DNA of 64,000 bases from SZUA-265 sp965651905 (GCA_965651905.1 CBFGUG010000019.1:42020-106019), one strand, 5' to 3'; numbered from the stretch's first letter, positions 35,811 to 44,936 are shown. The notes: generated by a model from the letters alone, not told the origin. Translations and numbers: made by a program.

Positions 35811-36143
35811 TCACTCCTGGCTGGCGGCCTCGTCCGCTGCGACTTCCGTGGCCAGCACGTACGGTTGCACGACGACACTGTCGAATGGTTTTCCTTGGTC
35901 GTCCTGCCACTTGCTCAACTGGGCCCGACTCGGGCGCACCAGCTGTTGCCCGTCAATCCACCCCTGAACGGCAATCGTGTCGTCTTCGGCTACCGCGACG
36001 GCGACGTCGAGCAAGTCGACTTCGACCACTAAAAACAGCGCCATGCGATCATTGTGGGCGCGTAGATCGCTCCACTGCACGCGCCCGCGTTCGCGTTGCA
36101 GGCGCTCTCGCAGCTCGGGACCGACGAGTCTGTCAGTGGTCAT
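35811..36143 (-). CDS. DUF2288 domain-containing protein
   Basis: A 110-residue protein from the ATG at 36143. The family pattern is visible: LRERLQRERGRVQWSDLRAH at the start, then LDVAVAVAEDDTIAVQGWID, RPSRAQLSKW and VVQPYVL at the end. DUF2288 proteins are small cytoplasmic proteins of unknown function found in many bacteria. This gene lies 65 bp upstream of hrpA on the same strand, so the two may share a transcript. The family call rests on remembered consensus, not a search. Confidence 0.78.
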   Translation of the reverse strand: MTTDRLVGPELRERLQRERGRVQWSDLRAHNDRMALFLVVEVDLLDVAVAVAEDDTIAVQGWIDGQQLVRPSRAQLSKWQDDQGKPFDSVVVQPYVLATEVAADEAASQE

Positions 36144-36264
36144 GCCGCCACCCATAGCAGATCAGGTGCGCGAGGTGTACGTTGGAGGCCGCGGCTGTTT
36201 CGGTGACGGCGCAGCCGCAGAACACGGAACCTCCCTTGGCAAAGCCGAGTGCCCGTCCTAGCCT

Positions 36265-36804
36265 GTGCAGACGATGCTGACTCCCGAATGGCTTGGCGCC
36301 CTAGCTCGCTACAACCGTTGGATGAACGACAACCTGTACGGGCTGGCCGCAACACTCAGCGACGAAGCGCGCAAGCACGACGACGGGGCGTTCTTCAAGT
36401 CCATCCACGGCACCTTCAACCATCTGCTGCTCGCGGATCGAGTGTGGCTCGCGCGCTTTCAGGGAGTGAACGTTCCCGGCGGCTTCATCGCGCCCGGCAT
36501 CCGTTCGTTGGATCAAGAGCTCTACGCAGACTTCGACGAGTTGCGTCGCGAACGCGCGCACACCGACGCCGCTTTGTCGGACTGGGTCTCCGAGCTCAGC
36601 GAAGAGCGACTTGCCGGGCCGCTCGTGTACACTAGGCGCGGCAAACAGGTTCGAACTCCACTGTGGTGGGCCGTGGCTCACGTGTTCAACCACCAGACCC
36701 ATCACCGTGGGCAAGTGACGACGCTGTTGAACCAACGAGGGCTCGATCCGGGCGTCACCGATCTGTTTGCGATGTTGGTGCAGGAGTCGGCAGGCGCGCG
36801 CTAG
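36265..36804 (+). CDS. DinB family protein
   Basis: A 179-residue four-helix-bundle protein of the DinB/YfiT type. Three metal-binding His candidates are in place: FNHLLLADRVWLARF near residue 53 and NHQTHHRGQVTTLLNQRG near residue 142, the canonical HxxxHRGQ signature. Members include thiol-dependent transferases and many damage-induced proteins with no known activity. The start is GTG at 36265; an ATG three codons later (36274) is equally plausible. It stands alone, divergent from DUF2288 and convergent with a small membrane protein. Confidence 0.9.
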   Translation: MQTMLTPEWLGALARYNRWMNDNLYGLAATLSDEARKHDDGAFFKSIHGTFNHLLLADRVWLARFQGVNVPGGFIAPGIRSLDQELYADFDELRRERAHTDAALSDWVSELSEERLAGPLVYTRRGKQVRTPLWWAVAHVFNHQTHHRGQVTTLLNQRGLDPGVTDLFAMLVQESAGAR

Positions 36805-36859
36805 AAAAACCCCGTCGCAGCCTGCCGACTCAGCAGTGCGAGATACACTCGACGAGCGA

Positions 36860-37048
36860 TCAGCCCACTCGAACGTCGCTCACCGCTCCCAAGATCCCGA
36901 AGGCTTGAAGCAGCCACAAGATGAGCGCTATCACGACCACCGCGTGCAGAATGGTCCTCACTCGCGAGTCCATCGGTATGAACGAATTGACCGCCCAGAG
37001 CAGGACACCAACTACGATGATCACCAAAACGATAGTAAGTAGGGACAT
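36860..37048 (-). CDS. Small membrane protein, Thivi_2564 family
   Basis: A 62-residue protein from the ATG at 37048. Two hydrophobic helices (LLTIVLVIIVVGVLLWAVN and ILHAVVVIALILWLLQAFGIL) flank a short loop with IPMDSRVRT. The sequence MSLLTIVLVIIVVGVLLW-N-IPMD closely fits the Thivi_2564 family as I remember it; no function is known. It shares a 150-bp divergent region with the PhyH-like gene, and that region contains the GGAAC-N3-GTTCC site. Confidence 0.8.
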   Translation of the reverse strand: MSLLTIVLVIIVVGVLLWAVNSFIPMDSRVRTILHAVVVIALILWLLQAFGILGAVSDVRVG

Positions 37049-37162
37049 GAACCACCCCTGAGCACGATCCGTGCCGCAGCAGAACACGCGGAAAACACCT
37101 GGAAATCAAAGGGCGGTGGGGCGTTTGCGGCACGACCTGGCCTGATTGCCTCACCTCGGTTC

Positions 37163-37175
37163 GGAACATAGTTCC
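37163..37175. promoter_or_regulatory. Operator candidate GGAACATAGTTCC (site 1)
   Basis: A perfect interrupted palindrome GGAAC-N3-GTTCC ends 23 nt before the ATG of the PhyH-like gene. The same motif precedes the next gene (38128) at nearly the same distance, and a one-mismatch form precedes the methyltransferase (41423). Confidence 0.7.
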
Positions 37176-37198
37176 ACGGCGCGTCACGCCACTCGGAC

Positions 37199-38119
37199 AT
37201 GAACCAGTCATTCAATCGTGTTCCACGGCAGGCCGTGCCGAGCGCTGTGGTCAGCACTGACGCCATCCCTCGGTTCGCTGAACCTGTCGACCGAGAAACA
37301 CTCGCTGAGGCGCTGCGCGAACACGGCTTGGCGATCGTCGAGCGCGCCGCGCCAGAGTCGTTGGCGACGCGCGTCCAGCACGACCTCGCGCCATACCTGG
37401 AGCGCGTCTTGCCCAGCCAAGGCACCTTCATGGGTTTACGCACGCGTCGCACGGGGAGACTCGTGGCCAAGAGTGCGGCGTGCCGTGAGTTGATGCTGCA
37501 TCCCATGGTGCTCGGCGCGTTGGAGCTTGCGTTCGATCGCGGTTGTTACGACTTTCAACTCCACGGAACCAGCGCGTCGCGTATCGAACCAGGAGAGAGC
37601 GCACAGTCGCTGCATCGCGATGACTCGGTGTTTCCGTTCCTTCACCCGTCTCCCCCGAACTCGTTCGTGTGCGTTTGGGCGATCGACGAGTTTCGGAAAG
37701 AAAACGGAGCCACGCGCGTCATCCCTGGAAGTCACCTGTGGGACGACGCCACGACCCCCGACGAGACCCAGTGCCAGTTTGCGGAGATGCCCCGAGGCTC
37801 GCTGTTGATCTTCGACGCAGCGCTCTACCACGGCGCGGGCGCGAATACTTCGGAGCAGTCGCGCACGGGAGTGCTCATCAGTTACAGCCTCGGTTGGCTG
37901 CGCCAAGAGGAAAACCAGTTCCTCGCGGTTCCTCCCGCGCTGGCCAAGACGTTACCCCAGCGGCTCCGCGAGCTCGTCGGCTACAAGAATCACGGGTTTC
38001 TGGGGCACTTCGAACTGGGCAGCCCCGAACGCGCCTTGGCCGAGTCGGTGCAGGACGTCTACCCGGCAGAAGATCTCTACACCGAGGAGCTCGAGCGCAT
38101 CGGCGTGCGGCGTCGCTGA
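37199..38119 (+). CDS. Phytanoyl-CoA dioxygenase (PhyH) family protein
   Basis: A 306-residue Fe(II)/2-oxoglutarate oxygenase. The metal ligands are H139-x-D141 in SLHRDDSVFPF and H211 in ALYHGAGANTSEQSR; R222 could bind 2-oxoglutarate. Conserved WAIDEFRKENGATRVIPGSH and RGSLLIFDAALYH support the family. PhyH-type enzymes hydroxylate lipids or natural products; the substrate here is unknown. It is followed 45 bp later by the ATPase regulator, and its promoter carries palindrome site 1, so it is probably controlled together with the next genes. Confidence 0.9.
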   Translation: MNQSFNRVPRQAVPSAVVSTDAIPRFAEPVDRETLAEALREHGLAIVERAAPESLATRVQHDLAPYLERVLPSQGTFMGLRTRRTGRLVAKSAACRELMLHPMVLGALELAFDRGCYDFQLHGTSASRIEPGESAQSLHRDDSVFPFLHPSPPNSFVCVWAIDEFRKENGATRVIPGSHLWDDATTPDETQCQFAEMPRGSLLIFDAALYHGAGANTSEQSRTGVLISYSLGWLRQEENQFLAVPPALAKTLPQRLRELVGYKNHGFLGHFELGSPERALAESVQDVYPAEDLYTEELERIGVRRR

Positions 38120-38127
38120 ACGCCCAC

Positions 38128-38140
38128 GGAACGATGTTCC
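38128..38140. promoter_or_regulatory. Operator candidate GGAACGATGTTCC (site 2)
   Basis: A perfect GGAAC-N3-GTTCC palindrome in the 45-bp gap between the PhyH-like gene and the ATPase regulator, 24 nt before the ATG at 38165. It would allow the regulator to control its own gene. Confidence 0.7.
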
Positions 38141-38164
38141 CTAACTGGTCACGCCGCTTTGGCG

Positions 38165-41100
38165 ATGCAAGCTGCACTCGGAGCGCTCGACTTTTGTCCG
38201 CCCATCGCGCACTCTGCGCCCGTGTCGCAACGGCCACCGCTGGTCGGGCGCGCTCGAGAGCTCGACGACCTGAAGCAGACTCTCGCGCGCTCGGCTCATG
38301 GCGCGGGGCAGCTGGTGTTGCTCGCCGGCGAGGCTGGCATGGGCAAGAGTCGCTTGTGCGAGGAGCTGGCAACGCTGGCCGCGGAAGACGAGCGGCTGGT
38401 GCTTTGGGGTCGCTGCTGGGAGTCGGGCGGCGCCCCAGCGTTCTGGCCTTGGCGACAGGTCCTTCGCAGCTTGGCGCGCGCGCTGGGCTCCGCGGAGCCG
38501 TGGGCGCACGACGCGGTGCTGAGCGCGTTCATGGGCGGCAGTTCACTGCGCCCCGCGGGAAGTGAGCTCGCGGGATTGGATCCCGAGCAAGCTCGCTTCG
38601 CGCTATTGGAAGCGATCGCACAAACGTTGTGTGATGCAGCGCGCACCACGCCGCTGCTCATCGTGCTCGAAGACCTGCACGTCGCGGACAGCGCTTCGAC
38701 CTGGCTGCTCGAATTCTTGGAGACCCAGCTGCGTCACGATCCGATCATGTTGCTGGGCACGTTTCGGCCTTCGCAGCTCGAGACCGCTCAACTCACGGGC
38801 GTGGTACAGCGAGCTCACGTCGTCTCGCTGCCTGCGCTCGGCGCTGAAGCCATCGAACGGTACTTGAATGCGCGTGTGAACGCACCGCTGCCGCCAGGAA
38901 CGCTCCAAGACGTGGTCGAAGCGACCGAGGGAAACCCGTTGTTCTTGGAGCAGGTCGCGCAAGTGATCGCTCATGAACCCAACGCCCCGAGAGGCGCGCT
39001 GCTCACCTTGGGCATCAAGAACATCATCAGCGAGCGGCTATCGATTCACCCTAAACCCGATCTGGAGCAATTGCGCGCGACGACCGTGCTCGGACGTGAG
39101 TTTTCGCTCGCCGATGCTGCGCTACTGCTGGGCGAGACGGAAACCCAGGTCGAAAGCCTGCTCGAGCGTTTGACGGCGGGTGGTGCGATCGAACGGGTGG
39201 GCCTGCGAGACTACCGCTTCAGCCACATCCTGGTGCTCGAGACGTTGTATCACGCGCTGCCGGTCGAGCGGCGCACGGCGCTTCATCTCGAGCGCGCACG
39301 AGCGTTGCGTGACAAGTGCGAAGCGGGCGCCTCGAGCGCGTGGTCGGCGGTGGCGCACCATTATCTGGCAGCTGGGGAGCTGGAGCAGGGTATCGTCGCG
39401 CTCGAAGCCGCCGCCCGCACCGCGCTGAGTCAGCTCGCCTTCGACGATGCCGTCGAACTCGTGGAACGTGCGCTCGCGGGACTGAGCCAGGACGTGTCTC
39501 CCGAGCGGCGCGCGGAGCTGCTGTTGTTACTCGCCAACGCTCGCTTACAGGCCGGCCACATCACTTCCGGGCGCGCGGCGTGTCATGAAGCCGCGCACGT
39601 CGCTCGGCAGATTCACTCGGCTAGTCTGTTGGCGCGAGCGGCGCTGTGTTGCGGCAGCGTGTTCGTGTTCGCGAAGGTCGACCGTCGTTTGGTCGGGCTA
39701 TTGCAAGACGCGCTAGCTGCGTTGCCGCCGGACGCGGCCAGCGAACGCGCAGAAGTCTCGGCGCGTTTGGCCGCCGCGCTGCAGCCGAGCCCGACGCCAG
39801 AAGTGCCGATCACGTTGGCCCGTGACGCGATCGCTCTGGCCCGTCGTCAGGACGACGCGCCGCTGCTGCTTCGGGTCATGCGTTCGGCGATCTCGGCGCT
39901 GATGGACATGGGGCCCGCTGACGAGCGGCTGGTGCTCAATCGAGAGTACCGCGCCCTGGCTACACGTTTGGGCGCGACCAGTGACCTGTGGCGGGCGCAT
40001 TGTCGTCTCCTGTTCGACCACTTCGATCTGGGGCAGCTCGATGAGGCATATGATGCTTTGAGCGACGTGGTGGCGATGGCGGATCGACTCGATCAGCCAG
40101 ACTACGCATGGCGAGCGACTGCCATGCGCGCCATGGCGGCGATGTTTCGCGGGCGGTTGACGGAAGCCGAACGCTTGTGGCGCGAAGCGGAGCCGCTCGG
40201 TGAACGCGCGCGCGACCCCAACTGGCGTCGCGCGCGCGCCATGGCTCGGCTGGTGTGGTATCGCACCGCGGGCCAGCGCGCGCCCGAACAGCTCATCGAT
40301 GACATCGCGACGCAATTCGACGGCGAGATCTTCGGACGCCTCAGTGTGCTCGGTGAATGGGCGCGTGCGGGGCGCATTTCGGAGGTGCGCGGCGCGTTCG
40401 AGCCAGCCGACGCTCAGACCATCTACGTGTCCAACGACACGGGCGTGCTTCAGGAGCTGGCGTATGTTGCCGTCGCGCTGGACGATCCGAAGTTGATGCG
40501 CGGGACGTACGAGCACGCGCTGCCCCACGCCGAGCGTTTCGTCAGTGGCGGCATGACCTCGCTCACGTGGGAGCCACCTTTACATCGCGCCCTCGGTCAT
40601 CTGGCGCTTGCGCTGGGCGAGCGGGCGACGGCCGTTCGGCACCTCGAGCGCGCGCTGACGCTGGTCGAGGGCGTGGGCTCTCGTGGTTTTGCGGCTTGGA
40701 TCCAACTCGAACTGGCGGAAGTTCTGATGTCGCCTGGTGCGAGCGCAAACGACCACGAAAAGGCAGTGACGCTGCTCGACGCGGCTCTGGCCAATGCCAA
40801 ATCGGTGTCCTTGGTGCGACTGCAAGACTTGATCAGCGCGGCGCGTGAACGGTCGAGTGGCGAAACCTCGGGCTCGGCGTCCGTGCGCTCCCTGAGCCAC
40901 GGCGACAAAGCGCCCAACGTGCGTCTCGAGCCCGATGGTGAGCTGTGGTGTCTGCTGTACGACGGCGCGCGGCACTCGCTCGCCAACACCAAAGGAGTGC
41001 GGCTGCTCGCGCGGCTCCTCGCGGAGCCGTGCCGCGAGTTTCACGTACTCGATCTGGAGTCGAACTCTGCGGGAGCGGATCTCGGGCATGCGGGTGAGCT

Positions 41101-41422
41101 GCTCGACCCCGAGGCCAAGCGCCAGTACCAGCAGCGCCTCGCCGAGCTTCGCGAACAGCTCGACGAGGCCGAGTCGTGGAACGACCCAGCGCGAAAGAGC
41201 GCGCTGCAAGCGGAGCTGGACGAGCTGACTCGCGAGCTCAGCCGCGCGTTCGGCTTCGGCGGCCGTGCTCGCACGGCGGCGAGCGCGGCCGAACGAGCGC
41301 GAATCAACGTGCAACGACGTTTGAAAGACGCGCTGCGACGCGTACGCGCGGTGGCTCCCCTGGCAGCCCGCGAGCTCGAACGATCCGTGCGCACGGGCAC
41401 GTTCTGCGTTTACGACCCCTGA
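38165..41422 (+). CDS. Large STAND-like ATPase transcriptional regulator with TPR region
   Basis: A 1085-residue protein. An N-terminal AAA/STAND ATPase (PLVGRARELDDLK) has Walker A GEAGMGKSR at residues 55-63 and Walker B LLIVLEDLHVAD, as in MalT/LuxR-type and predicted AAA_16 regulators. The central 500 residues are TPR-like helices. The C-terminal 170 residues carry ELWCLLYDGARHSLANTKG, REFHVLDLE, a coiled stretch and FGFGGRARTAASAAERARIN, then RRLKDALRRVRAVAP and RTGTFCVYDP. This terminal block also occurs, from memory, in actinobacterial ATPase regulators. I read it as a DNA-binding or effector module, though no classical HTH is obvious. I prefer ATG 38165; TTG 38159 is in frame. Confidence 0.82.
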   Translation: MQAALGALDFCPPIAHSAPVSQRPPLVGRARELDDLKQTLARSAHGAGQLVLLAGEAGMGKSRLCEELATLAAEDERLVLWGRCWESGGAPAFWPWRQVLRSLARALGSAEPWAHDAVLSAFMGGSSLRPAGSELAGLDPEQARFALLEAIAQTLCDAARTTPLLIVLEDLHVADSASTWLLEFLETQLRHDPIMLLGTFRPSQLETAQLTGVVQRAHVVSLPALGAEAIERYLNARVNAPLPPGTLQDVVEATEGNPLFLEQVAQVIAHEPNAPRGALLTLGIKNIISERLSIHPKPDLEQLRATTVLGREFSLADAALLLGETETQVESLLERLTAGGAIERVGLRDYRFSHILVLETLYHALPVERRTALHLERARALRDKCEAGASSAWSAVAHHYLAAGELEQGIVALEAAARTALSQLAFDDAVELVERALAGLSQDVSPERRAELLLLLANARLQAGHITSGRAACHEAAHVARQIHSASLLARAALCCGSVFVFAKVDRRLVGLLQDALAALPPDAASERAEVSARLAAALQPSPTPEVPITLARDAIALARRQDDAPLLLRVMRSAISALMDMGPADERLVLNREYRALATRLGATSDLWRAHCRLLFDHFDLGQLDEAYDALSDVVAMADRLDQPDYAWRATAMRAMAAMFRGRLTEAERLWREAEPLGERARDPNWRRARAMARLVWYRTAGQRAPEQLIDDIATQFDGEIFGRLSVLGEWARAGRISEVRGAFEPADAQTIYVSNDTGVLQELAYVAVALDDPKLMRGTYEHALPHAERFVSGGMTSLTWEPPLHRALGHLALALGERATAVRHLERALTLVEGVGSRGFAAWIQLELAEVLMSPGASANDHEKAVTLLDAALANAKSVSLVRLQDLISAARERSSGETSGSASVRSLSHGDKAPNVRLEPDGELWCLLYDGARHSLANTKGVRLLARLLAEPCREFHVLDLESNSAGADLGHAGELLDPEAKRQYQQRLAELREQLDEAESWNDPARKSALQAELDELTRELSRAFGFGGRARTAASAAERARINVQRRLKDALRRVRAVAPLAARELERSVRTGTFCVYDP

Positions 41423-41447
41423 CGAACGACGTTCCGCGAGAGGGAAC
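41423..41447. promoter_or_regulatory. Operator candidate CGAACGACGTTCC plus extra GGAAC half site (site 3)
   Basis: A one-mismatch version of the GGAAC-N3-GTTCC motif (41423-41435) directly follows the stop of the ATPase gene. A further GGAAC at 41443-41447 makes a second, wider inverted pair with GTTCC. It lies 76 nt before the methyltransferase ATG. Confidence 0.55.
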
Positions 41448-41511
41448 GCCAGAGAGGTGCGGCGCCCGAGCGCCCGCTGCACGAACGCAGCACTCACCAC
41501 TGGAGACTCTC

Positions 41512-42585
41512 ATGTGTAACGCCCACTCGATCCCTCTCGACAACACCGACGCCTTCGCCGAGCGTTTGCTCGGCGCGCTGAACGGCGGCACGCTCAGCTT
41601 GATGATCTCGATAGGCTACCAAACGGGCCTGTTCGAACGTCTGGCGCAGTTCGATTTCGTCTCACCTGCCGAGCTCGCCAACGCCGCAAACCTCAACCAG
41701 CGTTACGTCGCCGAGTGGCTGGGTGCGATGGCGTGTTCTCGCGTCGTCGAAGTGCACCCCAGCGAGGCGCGCTACCGTTTGCCTGAAGCCCACCGACCCA
41801 TGCTGACCAAAGCGGGCGGCGCCGACAACATGGCGGGTTTCACCCAGTACATCGCCATGCTCGGCCAGGTCGAAGCGGGCATATTGCGCTGCTTTCGCGA
41901 GGGGGGCGGCCTCGGCTACGATGCTTTCCCGCGCTTTCACGAAATCATGGCCGAAGACAGCGGCCAGAGCGTGCTCAGCTCGTTGTTCGACGCAATCTTG
42001 CCACTGGTTCCCGGGCTCACCAAGCGGCTGGAGCGGGGCATCGACGTGCTCGACTTGGGGTGTGGCCGCGGCAAGGCGTTGCTGGCGATGGCTGAACGGT
42101 ATCCGTTCAGTCGCTTCACTGGGTACGACCTGTGCGAAGCGCCGCTAGCAGACGCCCGAGCGGAAGCTGCGGCCCTGGGCCTCACCAACGTGCGCTTCGA
42201 ACGGCTCGACGCGACCGCGCTCGATCAGGCCAAACGTTACGATTTCATCGTCACCTTCGACGCCATTCACGACCAGGCCCGGCCCGACGTGGTGCTCGGT
42301 AACATCCGCCGTGCGTTACGCCCCGACGGGCACTACCTGATGCAAGACATCGACGCCTCCAGCGAAACGCGCCACAACCTCGAACACCCACTCGGTACAT
42401 TTCTGTACACCATCTCGACCATGCACTGCATGACCGTATCGCTGGCCAACGGCGGGCTCGGCCTCGGCACGATGTGGGGCCGAGAGAAAGCCAACGAGAT
42501 GCTCAGCGCCGCAGGCTTTCGCCAAGTTGCCGAACACGTGTTGCCCCACGATCAGCAAAATCGATACTACGTCGTGCAAGCTTGA
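41512..42585 (+). CDS. Class I SAM-dependent methyltransferase with N-terminal winged-helix-like region
   Basis: A 357-residue protein from the ATG at 41512, preceded by GGAGA. Residues 30-100 (ISIGYQTGLFERLAQFDFVS, ELANAANLNQRYVAEWLGAM, YRLPEAHRPML) look like the dimerisation/winged-helix region of small-molecule O-methyltransferases. The Rossmann part has VLDLGCGRGKALLAMAERYP near residue 179, followed by FTGYDLCEAPLADAR, FIVTFDAIHDQARPDVVLGN and LRPDGHYLMQDIDAS. Together these suggest a methyltransferase of small molecules rather than of RNA. The gene follows the ATPase regulator after 89 bp that contain palindrome site 3. The product methylated is unknown. Confidence 0.88.
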   Translation: MCNAHSIPLDNTDAFAERLLGALNGGTLSLMISIGYQTGLFERLAQFDFVSPAELANAANLNQRYVAEWLGAMACSRVVEVHPSEARYRLPEAHRPMLTKAGGADNMAGFTQYIAMLGQVEAGILRCFREGGGLGYDAFPRFHEIMAEDSGQSVLSSLFDAILPLVPGLTKRLERGIDVLDLGCGRGKALLAMAERYPFSRFTGYDLCEAPLADARAEAAALGLTNVRFERLDATALDQAKRYDFIVTFDAIHDQARPDVVLGNIRRALRPDGHYLMQDIDASSETRHNLEHPLGTFLYTISTMHCMTVSLANGGLGLGTMWGREKANEMLSAAGFRQVAEHVLPHDQQNRYYVVQA

Positions 42586-42631
42586 CGGCAGTGCTGTTCA
42601 AATCGAGCGAACTACTTGTTACAAGGAGCAG

Positions 42632-42949
42632 ATGGTTCTGCGCGTGGTGCTGATTCAGCTCAAGCCCGAGTTTCGTTCGGACGGGGAGCTGCGCAAGATC
42701 GCCAAGCGCGCGCTCGAGGTGCTGCCGCACGCGGCGCGCGTGATGGACGTCAAAGTGCACCTGGCCTGTGACAGCCGGACGCAGAGCGACTGGGATATCT
42801 GTATCCTGGTGCGCTTTGCGTCGATGCAGGATCCACCCGTTTATCGCGTGGATCCGATCCATCGCGCGTTCGCCGACAAGTACCTCAAACCGCTGCAGGT
42901 GCGGCTGTTCGTCTACCACTTCGACGACTACGTGCCCCAAATCCCGTGA
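42632..42949 (+). CDS. Dabb-like (stress-responsive A/B barrel) protein
   Basis: A 105-residue protein from the ATG at 42632 with AAGGAG upstream. The start VLRVVLIQLKPEF, the middle VKVHLACDSRTQSDWDICILVRFASMQD and VDPIHRAFADKYLKPLQVRLFVYHFDDY match the Dabb ferredoxin-like dimeric fold. Some Dabb proteins act as cyclases or small-molecule binding enzymes, others are stress proteins. It starts 46 bp after the methyltransferase stop with no obvious terminator, so it is probably the last gene of that operon. A 15-bp tandem repeat begins at its stop codon. Confidence 0.85.
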   Translation: MVLRVVLIQLKPEFRSDGELRKIAKRALEVLPHAARVMDVKVHLACDSRTQSDWDICILVRFASMQDPPVYRVDPIHRAFADKYLKPLQVRLFVYHFDDYVPQIP

Positions 42950-42989
42950 CTGCAGCTTCCGTGACTGGAGCTTCCGCGACTGCAGCTTC
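42945..42989. repeat. 15-bp tandem repeat (GTGACTGCAGCTTCC) x3
   Basis: Three 15-bp units with single-base differences start at the end of the Dabb gene, which uses the first TGA. The core CTGCAGCTTC resembles the 15-bp units at 49531 and the tail of the dispersed hairpin element. Confidence 0.85.
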
Positions 42990-43015
42990 TGTGAACCCGA
43001 AGCCGCGTCGTCGCG

Positions 43016-44875
43016 TCACGGCGTGGACTGTCGTGTCACGCTCGCGTGCGGCGGGGTCGCAATAGCGCTCGCCACGGCGTGGATCAGCTCGTCAGCTGTA
43101 AACGGCTTGGCGATGAACGGATACTCGCCCAGCGAGATACCGCGACGCAGCGCCTCGTCGTCGTTGTACCCCGACATCACGAGCACGCGTACGTCGGGAT
43201 ACGCGGCGCGGAAGCTGCGGACGACCTCGGCGCCGCCTCCCTCAGCCATCACCACGTCGGTCAAGAGCAGATCGACGCGCTTGGCACTGCTGCGCATGAG
43301 CTCGAGCGCCGCCGTTGGGCCCGCCGCTTCCCACACCTGGTAACCCGCACGCTCCAGCGCCGTGAACACGACGGCACGCACGCGTACGTCGTCGTCTACC
43401 ACCAGCACGCTGCCGCCACCTTTGGACGGCAAGCTCAGCGGCGATTCTTCTTCCCGCACGGCTTGCGAGGTGAGCGGCAGACGAATTTCGAACGCCGTGC
43501 CCCGACCGAGCTCGCTCTGAACAGCGACACTGCCACCCATCGAATCGACGAGCTGGCGTACGTTCGCGAGACCCAGCCCCGTTCCATGCCCAGGGGCTTT
43601 GGTGGTGTAGAACGGGTCGAAAATCTCGGGTAGTGCTTCTGCTGTGATGCCGATGCCTGTATCGACCACTTCGATCACTGCCTGCTCTCGCTCGGCGTCT
43701 TTACTGACGCGAAGTGTGAGCGAGCCACCGTTGGGCATGGCATCTTTCGCATTGCCCGTCAGGTTCAGTAACACCTGCAGTAGGTGCGTACGGTCGGCGA
43801 TCACGGCGGTGGGCTCATCGGGCAGCTCCGCTGTGAAGCGAATGTCCGAAGGGAGCAAACGGCGAATCGCCTGCAAGAACCCGCGCACGGTCGCCGCCGC
43901 GTCGATCGGCAGGGGACGGCTGACGTCGCGCCGTCCGAACACCATCAACTGATGCGTCAGCTTGGCGGCGTAGGCCGCCGCTTCCACGATGTTGTCTCGT
44001 TGCGTCCTACTTTCGTCCAGCAGGGACGCTTCGCCCATGATCGTGGTCAGTGCGTTGTTCATGTCGTGGGCAATGCCACCAGCCATCTGGCTCATCAGCT
44101 CGACCTTTTGCGCGTGGGTCAGCTGCGCGCGCGTGCTCTCCAGCGTTTCGAGGGTGGATTCGAGTGCCCGACGCTCCTCCATGGCTCGGCGCATCAGCCC
44201 TTCACGTTGCAGCAACGTCTTCGACAACGAGTCGACCAACATGCGGCCAGCGATGGCCGCGGGCACGACGACCGCCGCCATCGCGCTGACGGAACTGCTC
44301 CACGCTTCAATTTCTTCGCTGCTCATCGGTCCAGGTCGCGACCAAACGACGATCGCGCCGAGCGCCACGGTGGTCGCGCCCAGCGCGAGCAAGGCTGACG
44401 TCCCGAGCACCAGCGAAGCGATGAACAGCCCTCCCGCGACGAGCAACAGCGCATCTGCGCGCAGTCCCATCAAATAGGCGAGCGCAACGCCGAGCAGCAC
44501 GAGAACCCACGGATAGGTGCGCGACAAGATCGGCGTCTTGAACGGTACCAGCGTCAGCCCGAACACACACGCGGTCGCGACCGACCCCAGCACCAAGCCA
44601 GCAGTGTTGAAGGGCTTGGCCGTCAGCAGCGCGCTGGCGATCCCCAGCAGACCCACCGCGCAAGCCGCTCGCATGATGCGCCGCAAGATGGACTCGCGGA
44701 GCGCGTCGACGCTGACCGCCTCCGGGCCCACTTCGGCGTCGTGTTCACCCGGACGCACGTCGGCACTCCGTTCGGTTTCCGTGCGGAGTTCGTCCACGCG
44801 GGCAGCGTAACTCGAAAGCGCCCGATCAGGGGCGCCTATCGTGCGAAACTTGCTCACTGGCGCAGGGAAAACCAC
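43016..44875 (-). CDS. Hybrid sensor histidine kinase with C-terminal receiver
   Basis: A protein of up to 619 residues. Five or six membrane segments lie between residues 65 and 215. A HisKA domain carries the phosphorylated His in MAGGIAHDMNNALT (H270). The HATPase domain has NLTGNAKDAM (N box), VVDTGIGI (G1), a DPFYTTK stretch and GHGTGLGLANVRQ (G2). A receiver domain near residues 497-610 has VLVVDDDVRVR, phosphoacceptor LLLTDVVM and IAKPF. This arrangement is a membrane-bound hybrid kinase; no separate output regulator is adjacent. It is divergent from katG, which hints at oxidative-stress control but does not prove it. The exact start is uncertain; a GTG near 44797 (VDELRTETERS) is an alternative. 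Confidence 0.92.
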   Translation of the reverse strand: MVFPAPVSKFRTIGAPDRALSSYAARVDELRTETERSADVRPGEHDAEVGPEAVSVDALRESILRRIMRAACAVGLLGIASALLTAKPFNTAGLVLGSVATACVFGLTLVPFKTPILSRTYPWVLVLLGVALAYLMGLRADALLLVAGGLFIASLVLGTSALLALGATTVALGAIVVWSRPGPMSSEEIEAWSSSVSAMAAVVVPAAIAGRMLVDSLSKTLLQREGLMRRAMEERRALESTLETLESTRAQLTHAQKVELMSQMAGGIAHDMNNALTTIMGEASLLDESRTQRDNIVEAAAYAAKLTHQLMVFGRRDVSRPLPIDAAATVRGFLQAIRRLLPSDIRFTAELPDEPTAVIADRTHLLQVLLNLTGNAKDAMPNGGSLTLRVSKDAEREQAVIEVVDTGIGITAEALPEIFDPFYTTKAPGHGTGLGLANVRQLVDSMGGSVAVQSELGRGTAFEIRLPLTSQAVREEESPLSLPSKGGGSVLVVDDDVRVRAVVFTALERAGYQVWEAAGPTAALELMRSSAKRVDLLLTDVVMAEGGGAEVVRSFRAAYPDVRVLVMSGYNDDEALRRGISLGEYPFIAKPFTADELIHAVASAIATPPHASVTRQSTP

Positions 44876-44936
44876 AAGTCGCCCCCGGGTGCGCCCATCG
44901 GGCGTACGCGCTGACGGCCGCTGGGACTTTTTTCGG

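Noticed and set aside
36640..36670. GGTTCGAACTCC resembling a tRNA T-loop
   Set aside because: It lies inside the DinB coding sequence and no acceptor stem, D-arm or anticodon arm can be formed around it.
40580..41500. 306-residue open frame on the minus strand
   Set aside because: Antisense to the ATPase regulator C-terminus, which carries a conserved terminal block.
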